Shown: positions 14,159-21,718 of the stretch, in pieces
How the letters are laid out: each line of letters begins with the position of its first letter
Position numbering within the stretch: the first letter of the stretch is position 1
Assembly: GCA_902496945.1 (NCBI GenBank)
Contig: CABVDE010000025.1
Coordinates: 1-29,180 of the forward strand
From: an uncultured Collinsella sp.
GTDB lineage: Bacteria; Actinomycetota; Coriobacteriia; Coriobacteriales; Coriobacteriaceae
Direction of reading: 5' to 3'
Length of the DNA: 29,180 nt
Notes under the pieces: generated by a model
Seen by the model: the letters and a program-made list of their open reading frames with translations, nothing else
What the model was told of the DNA's origin: nothing
Databases searched by the model: none
Position numbers and translations under genes: made by a program

Positions 14159-14203
14159 TTGGTATTAAATAGTTTTCTCATGACTATATAATTGGTATCA
14201 AAT
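14159..14203 (+). promoter_or_regulatory. Promoter with paired GGTATYAA sites, unit 2
   Basis: ATTGGTATTAAAT (GGTATTAA from 14161) and ATTGGTATCAAAT (from 14194) are 33 bases apart. TATAAT (14187-14192) lies directly before the second site, with a possible -35 TTAAAT overlapping the first. Two bound dimers would cover both promoter elements. The leader to EIIC is about 140 bases. Confidence 0.75.
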
Positions 14204-14338
14204 CATTTGCACCGGTTTAGGTGTTAACAGCACACCGGTACAAGCTGGATCTGTCTAGGCGATTGTCGGCATGGAAAAGGGCGCGCTGACAAGTCGGGAA
14301 TCGCCGCGCGGATCCAAGAGGGATCAAAGGGAGGAACA

Positions 14339-15112
14339 ATGCTTGTTCAAGCGATCCTCATCGGACTTATCGCTGCCTTCGGTAAGCTCGATTATCAGCT
14401 CGGTACGCTCTATGCGTTCCGCCCGATCGTTCTGTGCCCGCTCGTCGGCATAGTCCTCGGGGACCTGCAGTCCGGCCTCGCCATCGGTGCGAGCCTCGAG
14501 CTGCTCTTCATGGGTTCAATCTCCATCGGCGCTTACGTGCCGCCCGATGAGTGTATTGGCGGTGTGCTCGCCTGCGCCTTCGCTATTCAGCTGGGTCAGA
14601 GCACCGAGGCCGCTATCGCGCTCGCGATGCCCATCGCCACTCTGTGCCTGGCCATTAAGAACGTCGTCAACGCCGGTATGCCCCTTCTGGTCGACCGTGC
14701 CGACGTCTTTGCCAGCAAGGGTAACCTCAAGGGTATCTACGCTATGCACTGGATTATCGGTCTCGTGATTGTCGTCCTGGCCTTTATCCTGTGCTCGGTC
14801 TCCTTCTATCTGGGTGCCGACGCCGTTCAGGGCCTGCTCGACTTCATCCCGACGTTCGTCCTCGATGGCTTTGGCGTCGCAGCCAACATCCTGCCTGCCA
14901 TGGGCTTCGCCATGCTCGGCCGTCTGGTGCTTACCAAGCAGCTCGTGCCGTTCTACTTCCTGGGCTTCCTGCTGTGCTCCTATGCCAACGTGCCCGTCCT
15001 CGGCGTCGCCCTGATCGCAATCATCATCGGCATCGACAAGTACGACCTGCTGGGCCTTGGTGGCGCCCAGTCCCAGCTTTCTGTGGAAGGGGATGAGGAC
15101 GATGACTTCTAA
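14339..15112 (+). CDS. PTS mannose-family EIIC (membrane) component
   Basis: 257 residues, strongly hydrophobic with several membrane segments; family features include GIVLGDLQSGLAIGASLELL and FMGSISIGAYVPPDE near the N-terminus. It forms the substrate channel with EIID. GGGAGG lies just upstream of the ATG at 14339. The gene overlaps EIID by 11 bases, so the two are translationally coupled. The acidic C-terminal tail GDEDDDF is encoded in the overlap zone. Confidence 0.93.
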   Translation: MLVQAILIGLIAAFGKLDYQLGTLYAFRPIVLCPLVGIVLGDLQSGLAIGASLELLFMGSISIGAYVPPDECIGGVLACAFAIQLGQSTEAAIALAMPIATLCLAIKNVVNAGMPLLVDRADVFASKGNLKGIYAMHWIIGLVIVVLAFILCSVSFYLGADAVQGLLDFIPTFVLDGFGVAANILPAMGFAMLGRLVLTKQLVPFYFLGFLLCSYANVPVLGVALIAIIIGIDKYDLLGLGGAQSQLSVEGDEDDDF

Positions 15113-15926
15113 TTCCGAGAACCAGATTACTCGCTCCGACCTCATTAAGAGCGCCGTGAACACCGGCGCCCTGGGCATGGAATTCTCCTGGACCTACTAC
15201 AAGCAGATGAACATTGCCTTCTGCCTGATGGTCGCCAACATGCTCAAGAAGATCTATGCCGGCCGTCCCGATGATTACGCCGAGGCCTTGCACCGTCACA
15301 GCGCATTCTTCAACATCACCCCGCAGCTCGCTCCCTTCGTGGGCGGCATCGCGATGGCCATGGAAGAAAAGGTCGCTCGTGGCGAGGTTGAGCCCGAGAG
15401 CGTCAACGACATCAAGGCCGCCCTCATGGGTCCGCTTTCCGGCCTGGGTGACTCCTTCTTCCTGTCCACCCTGCGCGTCGTCGCCGCTGCCGTGGGCATC
15501 AGCCTGTGCCAGGCCGGCAACGTCTTTGGCCCCATCGCCTTCCTGCTCGTCTACAACATCCCGGCGTTCCTGATTCGTATCTTTGGCGCTATCAAGGGTT
15601 ATGAACTGGGCATTGGCTTCCTCAACGAGGCTCAGAAGACCGGTCTGATGCAAAAGATCATGGCCTGCGTCGGCATTGTCGGCGTTATGGTCGTCGGCGC
15701 CATGAGCAAGGACATGTTCTGGGCTTCGTTGCCCATCGCCATTGGTCAGGGCGACTCCGCCCAGACTCTCCAGGACATCCTGGACGGTATCATGCCCGGT
15801 ATGCTCGGCATGGCCGCCTTCTGGCTCTACTATTGGCTGCTCTCCAAGAAGATCAACCCGATGGTCCTGATCCTCTGCACCATGGTCGTGGGCATCATCG
15901 GCGCTTACTTTGGCGTGCTTGCCTAA
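15102..15926 (+). CDS. PTS mannose-family EIID (membrane) component
   Basis: 274 residues. The start MTSNSENQITRSDLIKSAVN leads to the typical EIID features SWTYYKQMNIAFCLMVANML, HSAFFNITPQLAPFVGGIA and MGPLSGLGDSFF, followed by C-terminal membrane segments. The ATG at 15102 overlaps the EIIC stop and has GGAAGGGG 9 bases upstream; two earlier in-frame starts have poorer spacing. EIIC and EIID together carry the substrate inward while EIIB phosphorylates it. Confidence 0.94.
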   Translation: MTSNSENQITRSDLIKSAVNTGALGMEFSWTYYKQMNIAFCLMVANMLKKIYAGRPDDYAEALHRHSAFFNITPQLAPFVGGIAMAMEEKVARGEVEPESVNDIKAALMGPLSGLGDSFFLSTLRVVAAAVGISLCQAGNVFGPIAFLLVYNIPAFLIRIFGAIKGYELGIGFLNEAQKTGLMQKIMACVGIVGVMVVGAMSKDMFWASLPIAIGQGDSAQTLQDILDGIMPGMLGMAAFWLYYWLLSKKINPMVLILCTMVVGIIGAYFGVLA

Positions 15927-15971
15927 TATGTTCGAATCGCGCTTCCATCGCGTCTAACGGTTGCGTCGATC

Positions 15972-16012
15972 TTTGGGGGCTTGTCGCATCTGCGGCGGCC
16001 CCCTGTTTTTTA
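15972..16012 (+). terminator. Intrinsic terminator between EIID and the epimerase gene
   Basis: GGGGGC (15975-15980) pairs with GCCCCC (15998-16003), with further inner pairing, followed by TGTTTTTTAA. It lies 26 bases before the next start codon, so the epimerase gene depends on read-through or an unseen promoter. Confidence 0.75.
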
Positions 16013-16037
16013 AACCTCCGTACGAAAGGGGAGGGCT

Positions 16038-16883
16038 ATGGTCGTACCCGAGCTTTCGCTCATGAACATCAACCATCGTTACTACAGCATCGAGACGTTT
16101 TTTAAGGCTGCAGGTGAGGCCGGCTATCGCAATATCGAGCTGTGGACCGGCTCGATGCACCTGTATGTGGATTGCCATGAGCACGATTCGGTGGATAAGA
16201 TTCGCGATCTTGCCGCCCAATACGGTATCAAGATCGTGTGCGTGTGCCCCGAGCAGAACAACCCCAAGCCGTGGAACGTCGCGGTGCGCGGTGAGGCGGG
16301 CCAAAAACGCATCCTCTCGTACTTTAAGAATGTGATCGACGTAGCCGTTGAGTTGGGCGCGCCGCAGATTCTGGTGACGAGTGGTTGGGCCTATCTGGAC
16401 GAGCCGGCTGAGGACGCCTGGGCCCGCAGCGTTGCCATGCTGCGCTCGGTGTGCGACTACGCCGATACGCGCGGTATTCGCGTCGCGCTCGAGGCCCTGC
16501 AGCCGTCGGAGTCCGTGTTGGTCAACACCGCACAGGATGTCGTGCGCATCCTCGAGGCGGTCGATCGTCCCAACCTGAAGGCCTGTATCGACTTTGGCGC
16601 CATGGAAGTTGCCGGCGACACGATCGACGGCTACTTTGAGGTTTTGGGCGAAAAGATCGTTCACACCCACTTTGTAGATGTGGGCGGCGGCACGACGCAT
16701 CTTGCCTGGGGCGACGGCGAGCGTGATATGCGTGCCGACCTCGAGGCACTCATGCGCCACGGCTATACGGGCTATGTCTCGGCCGAGACGTGTGATGGCC
16801 GCTACTATCAGGATCCGTCCAAGGCGACGACTCAGGTTATCGAGATGTATCGCCGTGTGACAGCGGAGATGGAAGCCGAATAA
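16038..16883 (+). CDS. TIM-barrel sugar epimerase, FrlC-like
   Basis: 281 residues of the AP-endonuclease-2/xylose-isomerase-like barrel family. Compared from memory with E. coli FrlC (fructoselysine 3-epimerase, which interconverts psicoselysine and fructoselysine), the same landmarks appear in order: YRNIELWTG, VCPEQNNPKPWNVAVRGE, ALEALQPSESVLV, CIDFGAMEV, LGEKIVHTHFVDVGGG and HGYTGYVSAET. Glu, Asp, His and Glu in these motifs are the expected metal and catalytic ligands. GAAAGGGGAGG precedes the ATG. A FrlC-like epimerase beside SIS deglycase-like genes, a PTS and GntR/UTRA regulators is the main reason for reading this locus as an Amadori-compound pathway. Another ketose-3-epimerase role is possible. 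Confidence 0.8.
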   Translation: MVVPELSLMNINHRYYSIETFFKAAGEAGYRNIELWTGSMHLYVDCHEHDSVDKIRDLAAQYGIKIVCVCPEQNNPKPWNVAVRGEAGQKRILSYFKNVIDVAVELGAPQILVTSGWAYLDEPAEDAWARSVAMLRSVCDYADTRGIRVALEALQPSESVLVNTAQDVVRILEAVDRPNLKACIDFGAMEVAGDTIDGYFEVLGEKIVHTHFVDVGGGTTHLAWGDGERDMRADLEALMRHGYTGYVSAETCDGRYYQDPSKATTQVIEMYRRVTAEMEAE

Positions 16884-17057
16884 CTAAACTGCGCGGTTGC
16901 GCTGGAAACGCTTGGGCGGGTCTGGCGCAACGCTTTTATAGCTGGCGAGTTGTGGGGAGCCCGTTGGCAGTAGCGCTCGAAATAGACAACTATTGGCGTT
17001 GTAATACCACTCGGGCGAGGAAACCGACCGTTCGCCGCAAATCTCCGTGAGTTTGGA

Positions 17058-17101
17058 TTGGTATTAAATAACAAGCAATCGTATGGCTATAATTGGTATC
17101 A
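17058..17101 (+). promoter_or_regulatory. Promoter with paired GGTATYAA sites, unit 3
   Basis: ATTGGTATTAAAT (GGTATTAA from 17060) and AATTGGTATCAGC (GGTATC from 17095) are 35 bases apart. TATAAT (17088-17093) abuts the second site, and TTAAAT (17064-17069) could be the -35 with an 18-base spacer. The layout matches unit 2. It drives the second SIS copy; GGGAGG sits upstream of that ATG. Confidence 0.75.
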
Positions 17102-17150
17102 GCAAGAAGCGCGATATATAGAATTGCGCACATGTGATGGGAGGACACAC

Positions 17151-18212
17151 ATGAAGGAGACCGAGAAGATCGAGATCATGCACTTCGACCAGGAGGGCTA
17201 CCTCGAGGACGGCAGGAACGTCTACGAGGCCGGCAAGAGGATGACCGCCCTGGCCGACCGCGTGCACGAGGAGGGCTACGACGCCGTCTTCCTGATGGGC
17301 GTCGGCGGCACCTGGGACGAGTTCATGCAGCTCGAGTACCTCATGAACAAGTTCGGCGACCGCGACCTCGAGGTCTACCTGATCCACGCCGCCGAGTGGA
17401 ACGTCATGGGCCACAAGCGCATGACCGACAAGTCCGTCGTGCTGACCGCCTCCGAGTCCGGCACCACCCCCGAGGTCCTCGAGGCCATCGGCAAGATGAG
17501 GGAGATGGGCGTGCGCGTCTTCGCCATGACCAACCCCGAGGGCAAGATCGGGCAGGCCGTGGGCGCCGAGAACTGCGTCATGATGGCCTCCGACCACGGC
17601 GCCGGCGGCTGCGAGAAGGGCTACTACCTCGCCGACTGCTTCGGCCTGCGCCTGCTCAACCGCCGCGGCTGCTTCCCCAAGTTCGACCTGTTCATCGAGC
17701 AGACGAAGGACGTCTGGAAGGACATGCTCGACATCCGCAAGCGCTTCGAGCCGCGCGCCGAGGAGCTCGCCAGGAAGTACGCGCTTGCCGACTACACCAT
17801 GTTCATCGGCTCGGGGGCCCTCTGGGGCGAGACCATCCTGTACTCCATGTGCCTGCTCGAGGAGATGCAGTGGAAGCGCATCCGCCACATCACCTCGCAT
17901 GACTTCTTCCACGGCACCCTCGAGCTGCTCGAGCCCGGCGTCCCGGTGTTCCTGTTCATGGGCGAGGACGAGTGCCGCGCCCTGGACGAGCGCGTCCGCG
18001 CCTTCCTCACCAGCGGCGTGACCGGCGACGAGGACTACGTCATCATCGACACCGCCGAGTACGCGATCCCGGGCCTGGACGACGACTTCCGCGTCATCGT
18101 GTCGCCGTGGATCCTGTCCGTGCTGACCACCGACCGCCTCTCGCGCAACTACGAGCTGGTCACCAAGCACAACCTCAAGTACCGCCGCTACTACCACCAG
18201 TTCGACTACTAA
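17151..18212 (+). CDS. SIS-domain sugar-phosphate deglycase-like protein, copy 2
   Basis: 353 residues, the same protein as that at 12002-13063; the 1062 bases appear identical from ATG to TAA. The base before each ATG and the base after each TAA already differ (ATTC against GAGC after the stop), so the shared stretch equals the ORF. GGGAGGACACAC precedes the ATG; an upstream in-frame ATG at 17058 lies in the promoter and is not used. This copy has its own operator-bearing promoter and a terminator, and so forms a one-gene unit. In known Amadori PTS loci two SIS proteins with different substrates are usual; here both copies must have the same specificity. Extra dosage or independent timing is the only functional difference the sequence suggests. 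Confidence 0.85.
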   Translation: MKETEKIEIMHFDQEGYLEDGRNVYEAGKRMTALADRVHEEGYDAVFLMGVGGTWDEFMQLEYLMNKFGDRDLEVYLIHAAEWNVMGHKRMTDKSVVLTASESGTTPEVLEAIGKMREMGVRVFAMTNPEGKIGQAVGAENCVMMASDHGAGGCEKGYYLADCFGLRLLNRRGCFPKFDLFIEQTKDVWKDMLDIRKRFEPRAEELARKYALADYTMFIGSGALWGETILYSMCLLEEMQWKRIRHITSHDFFHGTLELLEPGVPVFLFMGEDECRALDERVRAFLTSGVTGDEDYVIIDTAEYAIPGLDDDFRVIVSPWILSVLTTDRLSRNYELVTKHNLKYRRYYHQFDY

Positions 18213-18261
18213 GAGCTGGTCACGGGTCCGATATCTTGGCTGGTTGATATCTCGATCCTGC

Positions 18262-18299
18262 ACAAGGGCGTCCGCAATTGCGCGGGCGCCCTTTTTGCG
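18262..18299 (+). terminator. Intrinsic terminator after SIS copy 2
   Basis: AAGGGCG pairs with CGCCCTT and inner CCGC with GCGG-type bases around AATT, followed by TTTTTG. It closes the PTS locus. Confidence 0.85.
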
Positions 18300-18370
18300 T
18301 TGTGACAAGAGACTGCTGCTAACCGCTTGCCCTATGTTTCCAAATGAATACGGTGTGAGCCGAGGAGGAC

Positions 18371-18399
18371 GATTCTCCCCGCAAACACTCTAGTATGCT
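18371..18399 (+). promoter_or_regulatory. Candidate his operon promoter
   Basis: TATGCT (18394-18399) is a plausible -10; no good -35 is seen 17 bases upstream (GATTCT). If it is used, the transcript starts near 18406, right at the hairpin 18408-18439. Confidence 0.4.
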
Positions 18400-18407
18400 A
18401 AAGTACC

Positions 18408-18439
18408 CAGAAGACCGGCGGAGCTATGCCGGTCTTCTG
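18408..18439 (+). promoter_or_regulatory. Leader hairpin of the his operon
   Basis: CAGAAGACCGGC and GCCGGTCTTCTG form a perfect 12-bp stem with loop GGAGCTAT. It sits 35 bases before the first his start codon and AGGAGG. It has no strong T-run (TTCTATA follows), no run of His codons and no T-box features, so a stabilising or protein-binding 5' hairpin is as likely as an attenuator. Confidence 0.6.
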
Positions 18440-18474
18440 TTCTATATGAAGTACAACATGAGGAGGCTCACCAG

Positions 18475-20190
18475 ATGACGGCCACACCGTGGGGATTCCG
18501 GGACATATTGCCCGAGGAGGCTCAGGCGCGCGAGGAGATCGCATGTACGGTGAAGGGCTGCTTCAGGGAGCATCATTACCTTCCGGTCGAGACACCGCTG
18601 CTCGAGGACAAGGGCTCACTCGAGGAGGGCGGCCGCATTGCGGACACGCCGTTTAAGCTCTTTGACGATGATGGCCGCCTGCTGGTGGTCCGTCCCGACA
18701 ACACGCTGCCGATCGTGCGTCTGGTTTCGACCCGCATGCGCGCAGCCGACCTGCCCCTGCGCCTTCGCTACGAGGCGCCGGTGGTTCGCGAGTGCCAGCG
18801 CAATGCCGGTGGCTCGCGCCAGTTTACACAGCTGGGCTTTGAGCTTATCGGTGCGGGCGATACCGCGGGCGATGTCGAGATTGTCTCGCTCGTGGCCGAG
18901 GCCGTGCGCAAGCTGGCACTGCCCGATACGCGCATTATCGCAGGTAGCGTGCGTCCGTTTAAGGAGCTGCTCGCGGCGTGCGAGGATCGCGAGCTGGCAG
19001 CCGAGGCCCTGCGCTGCGTGCACGCCAACGACTTTGTGGGCCTCGATGCCCGCGTGGCGGCAAGCACCGAGTCCGATGCCGTAAAGGCCGCCATTAGCGA
19101 GCTGCCGCGTCTGCACGGCGGTGCTGAGGTACTCGACCGCGTGGACGCGCTGCTGGAGGCCGCCGGTATCGTCGCGCCGCTGACGCGCGAGCTGCGTGCC
19201 CTGGTCGAGGTCCTGGCCCCCGAGGAGGCCCAGGTGCTGTCGTTCGACTTCTCTATCATGAACTCTTTCGATTACTACACGGGCCTGGTCTTTAAGGCCT
19301 ATGCCGGCGGACTGCCCGATCCGGTCGGTTCGGGCGGACGCTACGATTCCATCTTTACCGGCGCATTTGGCGACGGTATCGAGGTGCCGGCGGCGGGCTT
19401 CGCCTTTTCGCTCGAGCGTCTGGAGGCCGTGCGCACCTCGGCCGAGGACGCCGCTTCCGATGGCGATCACGCCGTGGGCCGTGGCGCCGAGGGGCCGCTG
19501 CGTATCGCCGTTCCCAAGGGTTCGCTCAAGGCCGATACCCTCGACGTGCTTGAGACCGCGGGCCTGGACGTCTCCGAGTTGCGCGATCCCGGTCGTCACC
19601 TGATTGTGCGCGGTCGCGACACGCGTGCCGGCGAGGGCGCGGTTGGCGATATCGAGTTTGTCATCGTGCGTCCCAGCGATGCGCCCGCCTTTGTGGGCTG
19701 CGGCGGCGCCGACTGCGGCATCTGCGGCTGGGACTCGCTCATCGAGGCCGACCTCAACCTGCTGCAGCTGGTCGATCTGGGCTACGGCCTATGCACTTTC
19801 ATTGAGGCGGAGCCCGCATGGCGCGCCGGCCAGGCCGAGCGCAACTATGCCCGTCGCGGGTCGCTTCGCGTGGCCACCAAGTACCCGCGCATTGCGAGTG
19901 CCTGGTATGCCGAGCGCGGCGTGAACGCCGACATCGTTTCGCTGCACGGTAATATCGAGTTGGGACCCATCGTCGGCATGACCGATCGCATCGTGGACAT
20001 TACCGCCACGGGTGCCACGCTGCGCGACAACGACTTGGTCATCACCGGCCGCATCATGGACTGCACGGCCCGCTTCTTTGTCAATCCGGGTGCCGCACGC
20101 CTGGACCCGCGCGTACGCAATCTGGCAGATCGCTTGGCGTCGGCCGTTAAGGACAAGCATTTTGAGCCCGTTGCGGGCTCGGCACAATAG
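18475..20190 (+). CDS. hisZG: HisZ-HisG fusion: ATP phosphoribosyltransferase
   Basis: 571 residues catalysing and controlling the first step of histidine synthesis, PRPP + ATP to phosphoribosyl-ATP. Residues 1 to about 325 are HisZ, the catalytically silent histidyl-tRNA-synthetase-like regulatory subunit (TPWGFRDILPEEA, RYEAPVVREC, RQFTQLGFELIG, FDFSIMNSFDYYTGLVFKAY, GSGGRYDS). A linker of about 20 residues (TSAEDAASDGDHAVGRGAEG) follows. Residues about 345-571 are a short-form HisG (LRIAVPKGSLKADTLDVLE, CGICGWDSLIEA, RVATKYPRIA, and the PRPP-binding signature ELGPIVGMTDRIVDITATGA). Short HisG normally needs a separate HisZ; here both are one chain with no stop or frameshift between them. 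AGGAGG sits 8 bases before the ATG. First gene of the operon. Confidence 0.93.
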   Translation: MTATPWGFRDILPEEAQAREEIACTVKGCFREHHYLPVETPLLEDKGSLEEGGRIADTPFKLFDDDGRLLVVRPDNTLPIVRLVSTRMRAADLPLRLRYEAPVVRECQRNAGGSRQFTQLGFELIGAGDTAGDVEIVSLVAEAVRKLALPDTRIIAGSVRPFKELLAACEDRELAAEALRCVHANDFVGLDARVAASTESDAVKAAISELPRLHGGAEVLDRVDALLEAAGIVAPLTRELRALVEVLAPEEAQVLSFDFSIMNSFDYYTGLVFKAYAGGLPDPVGSGGRYDSIFTGAFGDGIEVPAAGFAFSLERLEAVRTSAEDAASDGDHAVGRGAEGPLRIAVPKGSLKADTLDVLETAGLDVSELRDPGRHLIVRGRDTRAGEGAVGDIEFVIVRPSDAPAFVGCGGADCGICGWDSLIEADLNLLQLVDLGYGLCTFIEAEPAWRAGQAERNYARRGSLRVATKYPRIASAWYAERGVNADIVSLHGNIELGPIVGMTDRIVDITATGATLRDNDLVITGRIMDCTARFFVNPGAARLDPRVRNLADRLASAVKDKHFEPVAGSAQ

Positions 20191-20295
20191 CGCGAGCACG
20201 CACGGGCGCCCCAACGTACGGGCTGCGGGCCGATTGGCGCCGCCGCCCGGCCTCTCGTTTTTCAAACGCAACCTCGACCGATAGGGGATACCGAT

Positions 20296-21717
20296 ATGAA
20301 GACCATCAAGCTTGCTCCCGGTGAGCGCCTCGTTACCAACCAGCTCAACCGCAAGGGCGTGCTGCCGCAAAACATCGTCGACGCCGCCCGCGATATCGTG
20401 GCCAACGTGCGTGCCAACGGTGATGCCGCGGTGCGCGACTATTGCCAGCGTTTTGACGGTGTTGAGCTGCAGAGCTTCCGTCTGCCGCAAGAGCAGATCG
20501 ATGCCGCGCTCGAAGGTCTCGATCCGGCCTTTGTCGCCGCGCTCGAGAAGGCCGCGCGTCAGATTCGCGAGTTCCACCAGCGCGAGGTCGAGCAGAGCTG
20601 GTTTACCACGCGTGCGGACGGCACGATGCTCGGCGTCAAGGTGACCCCGCTCGCTGCGGCCGGCATCTACGTACCGGGCGGCCGCGCGCAGTATCCCTCC
20701 ACCGTGCTCATGAATGCCATTCCCGCCAAGGTCGCCGGCGTCAAGCGCGTGGTTATGGTGACCCCGCCGCAAAAGGATGGTCTGATCAGCCCCTACACGC
20801 TCGCCGCGGCAAAGCTCGGCGGCGTGGACGAGATCTATATGGTGGGCGGCGCCCAGGCCGTGGCCGCGCTGGCTTACGGCACCGAGACCATTCCGCGCGT
20901 CGACAAGATCACCGGCCCGGGCAACGCCTTTGTCGCCGCGGCCAAGCAGATTGTCTCGGGCGACGTGGGTATCGATATGGTCGCCGGCCCCTCCGAGGTC
21001 TGCGTGCTGGCCGACGCCACGGCCAAGCCCATGGTGGTCGCGGCCGACCTGATGGCCCAGGCCGAGCACGACCCGCTGGCAGCCTGCTATCTGGTGACCT
21101 GCGACGAGCAGTTTGCGCGCGAGGTCGAGGCGGGTATCGATATTCTGGTGGCGCAGTCCCCGCGTGCCGAGATCACGCGCGCCTCGCTCGACAACGAGGG
21201 CACCATCGTGGTCGCCGCCGACATGGCTGCTGCCGTTGAGGCCGTGAACACCGTGGCGCCCGAGCACCTGGAGCTGCACTGCAAGGACGCGATGGGCCTG
21301 CTCGGCGGCATTCGCAACGCCGGCGCCATCTTTGTGGGCGCTTGGAGCTCCGAGCCGCTCGGCGATTACGTCGCCGGCCCCAACCACACGCTGCCGACCG
21401 GCGGCACGGCCATGTTCTCCAACCCGCTTTCGGTGGAGGAGTTCGTCAAGCGCTCGAGTGTCATTTGCTACACGCCCGAGGGCCTGCTCTCCGACGCTCC
21501 CGCTACGCAGCGCCTGGCCGAAGCCGAGGGGCTGTGGGCGCATGCTCTTTCGGCCGCCCTGCGCCGCCGCGTGCTGGAGCAGGGCGAGGGTGCCGTGAGT
21601 GCTGAGTCTCTGGCCGCGGCCGACCTGACCAAGGTCGCCTGGCCGGGCGATACGACCGCGACGGTCGCCGAGGGCGTGGACCTGGCTGCGGCTGGCGCGA
21701 CCGGCGAGGAGGCCTAA
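20296..21717 (+). CDS. hisD: Histidinol dehydrogenase
   Basis: 473 residues; performs the last two oxidations, L-histidinol to L-histidine, with NAD and zinc. Conserved blocks: GIYVPGGRAQYPSTVLMNA, GGAQAVAALAYGTETIP, KITGPGNAFVAAAKQ, DMVAGPSEV, QAEHDPLA, the catalytic Glu-His pair in VAPEHLELH, and GAIFVGAWSSEPLGDYVAGP. The C-terminus has an alanine-rich extension after the core. AGGGGAT precedes the ATG. It lies 105 bases after hisZG and one base before hisC. Confidence 0.97.
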   Translation: MKTIKLAPGERLVTNQLNRKGVLPQNIVDAARDIVANVRANGDAAVRDYCQRFDGVELQSFRLPQEQIDAALEGLDPAFVAALEKAARQIREFHQREVEQSWFTTRADGTMLGVKVTPLAAAGIYVPGGRAQYPSTVLMNAIPAKVAGVKRVVMVTPPQKDGLISPYTLAAAKLGGVDEIYMVGGAQAVAALAYGTETIPRVDKITGPGNAFVAAAKQIVSGDVGIDMVAGPSEVCVLADATAKPMVVAADLMAQAEHDPLAACYLVTCDEQFAREVEAGIDILVAQSPRAEITRASLDNEGTIVVAADMAAAVEAVNTVAPEHLELHCKDAMGLLGGIRNAGAIFVGAWSSEPLGDYVAGPNHTLPTGGTAMFSNPLSVEEFVKRSSVICYTPEGLLSDAPATQRLAEAEGLWAHALSAALRRRVLEQGEGAVSAESLAAADLTKVAWPGDTTATVAEGVDLAAAGATGEEA

Positions 21718-21718
21718 C

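Noticed and set aside
18300..18474. T-box or histidine leader-peptide attenuator upstream of hisZG
   Set aside because: No T-box consensus, no run of His codons and no terminator with T-run were found; only a plain hairpin.
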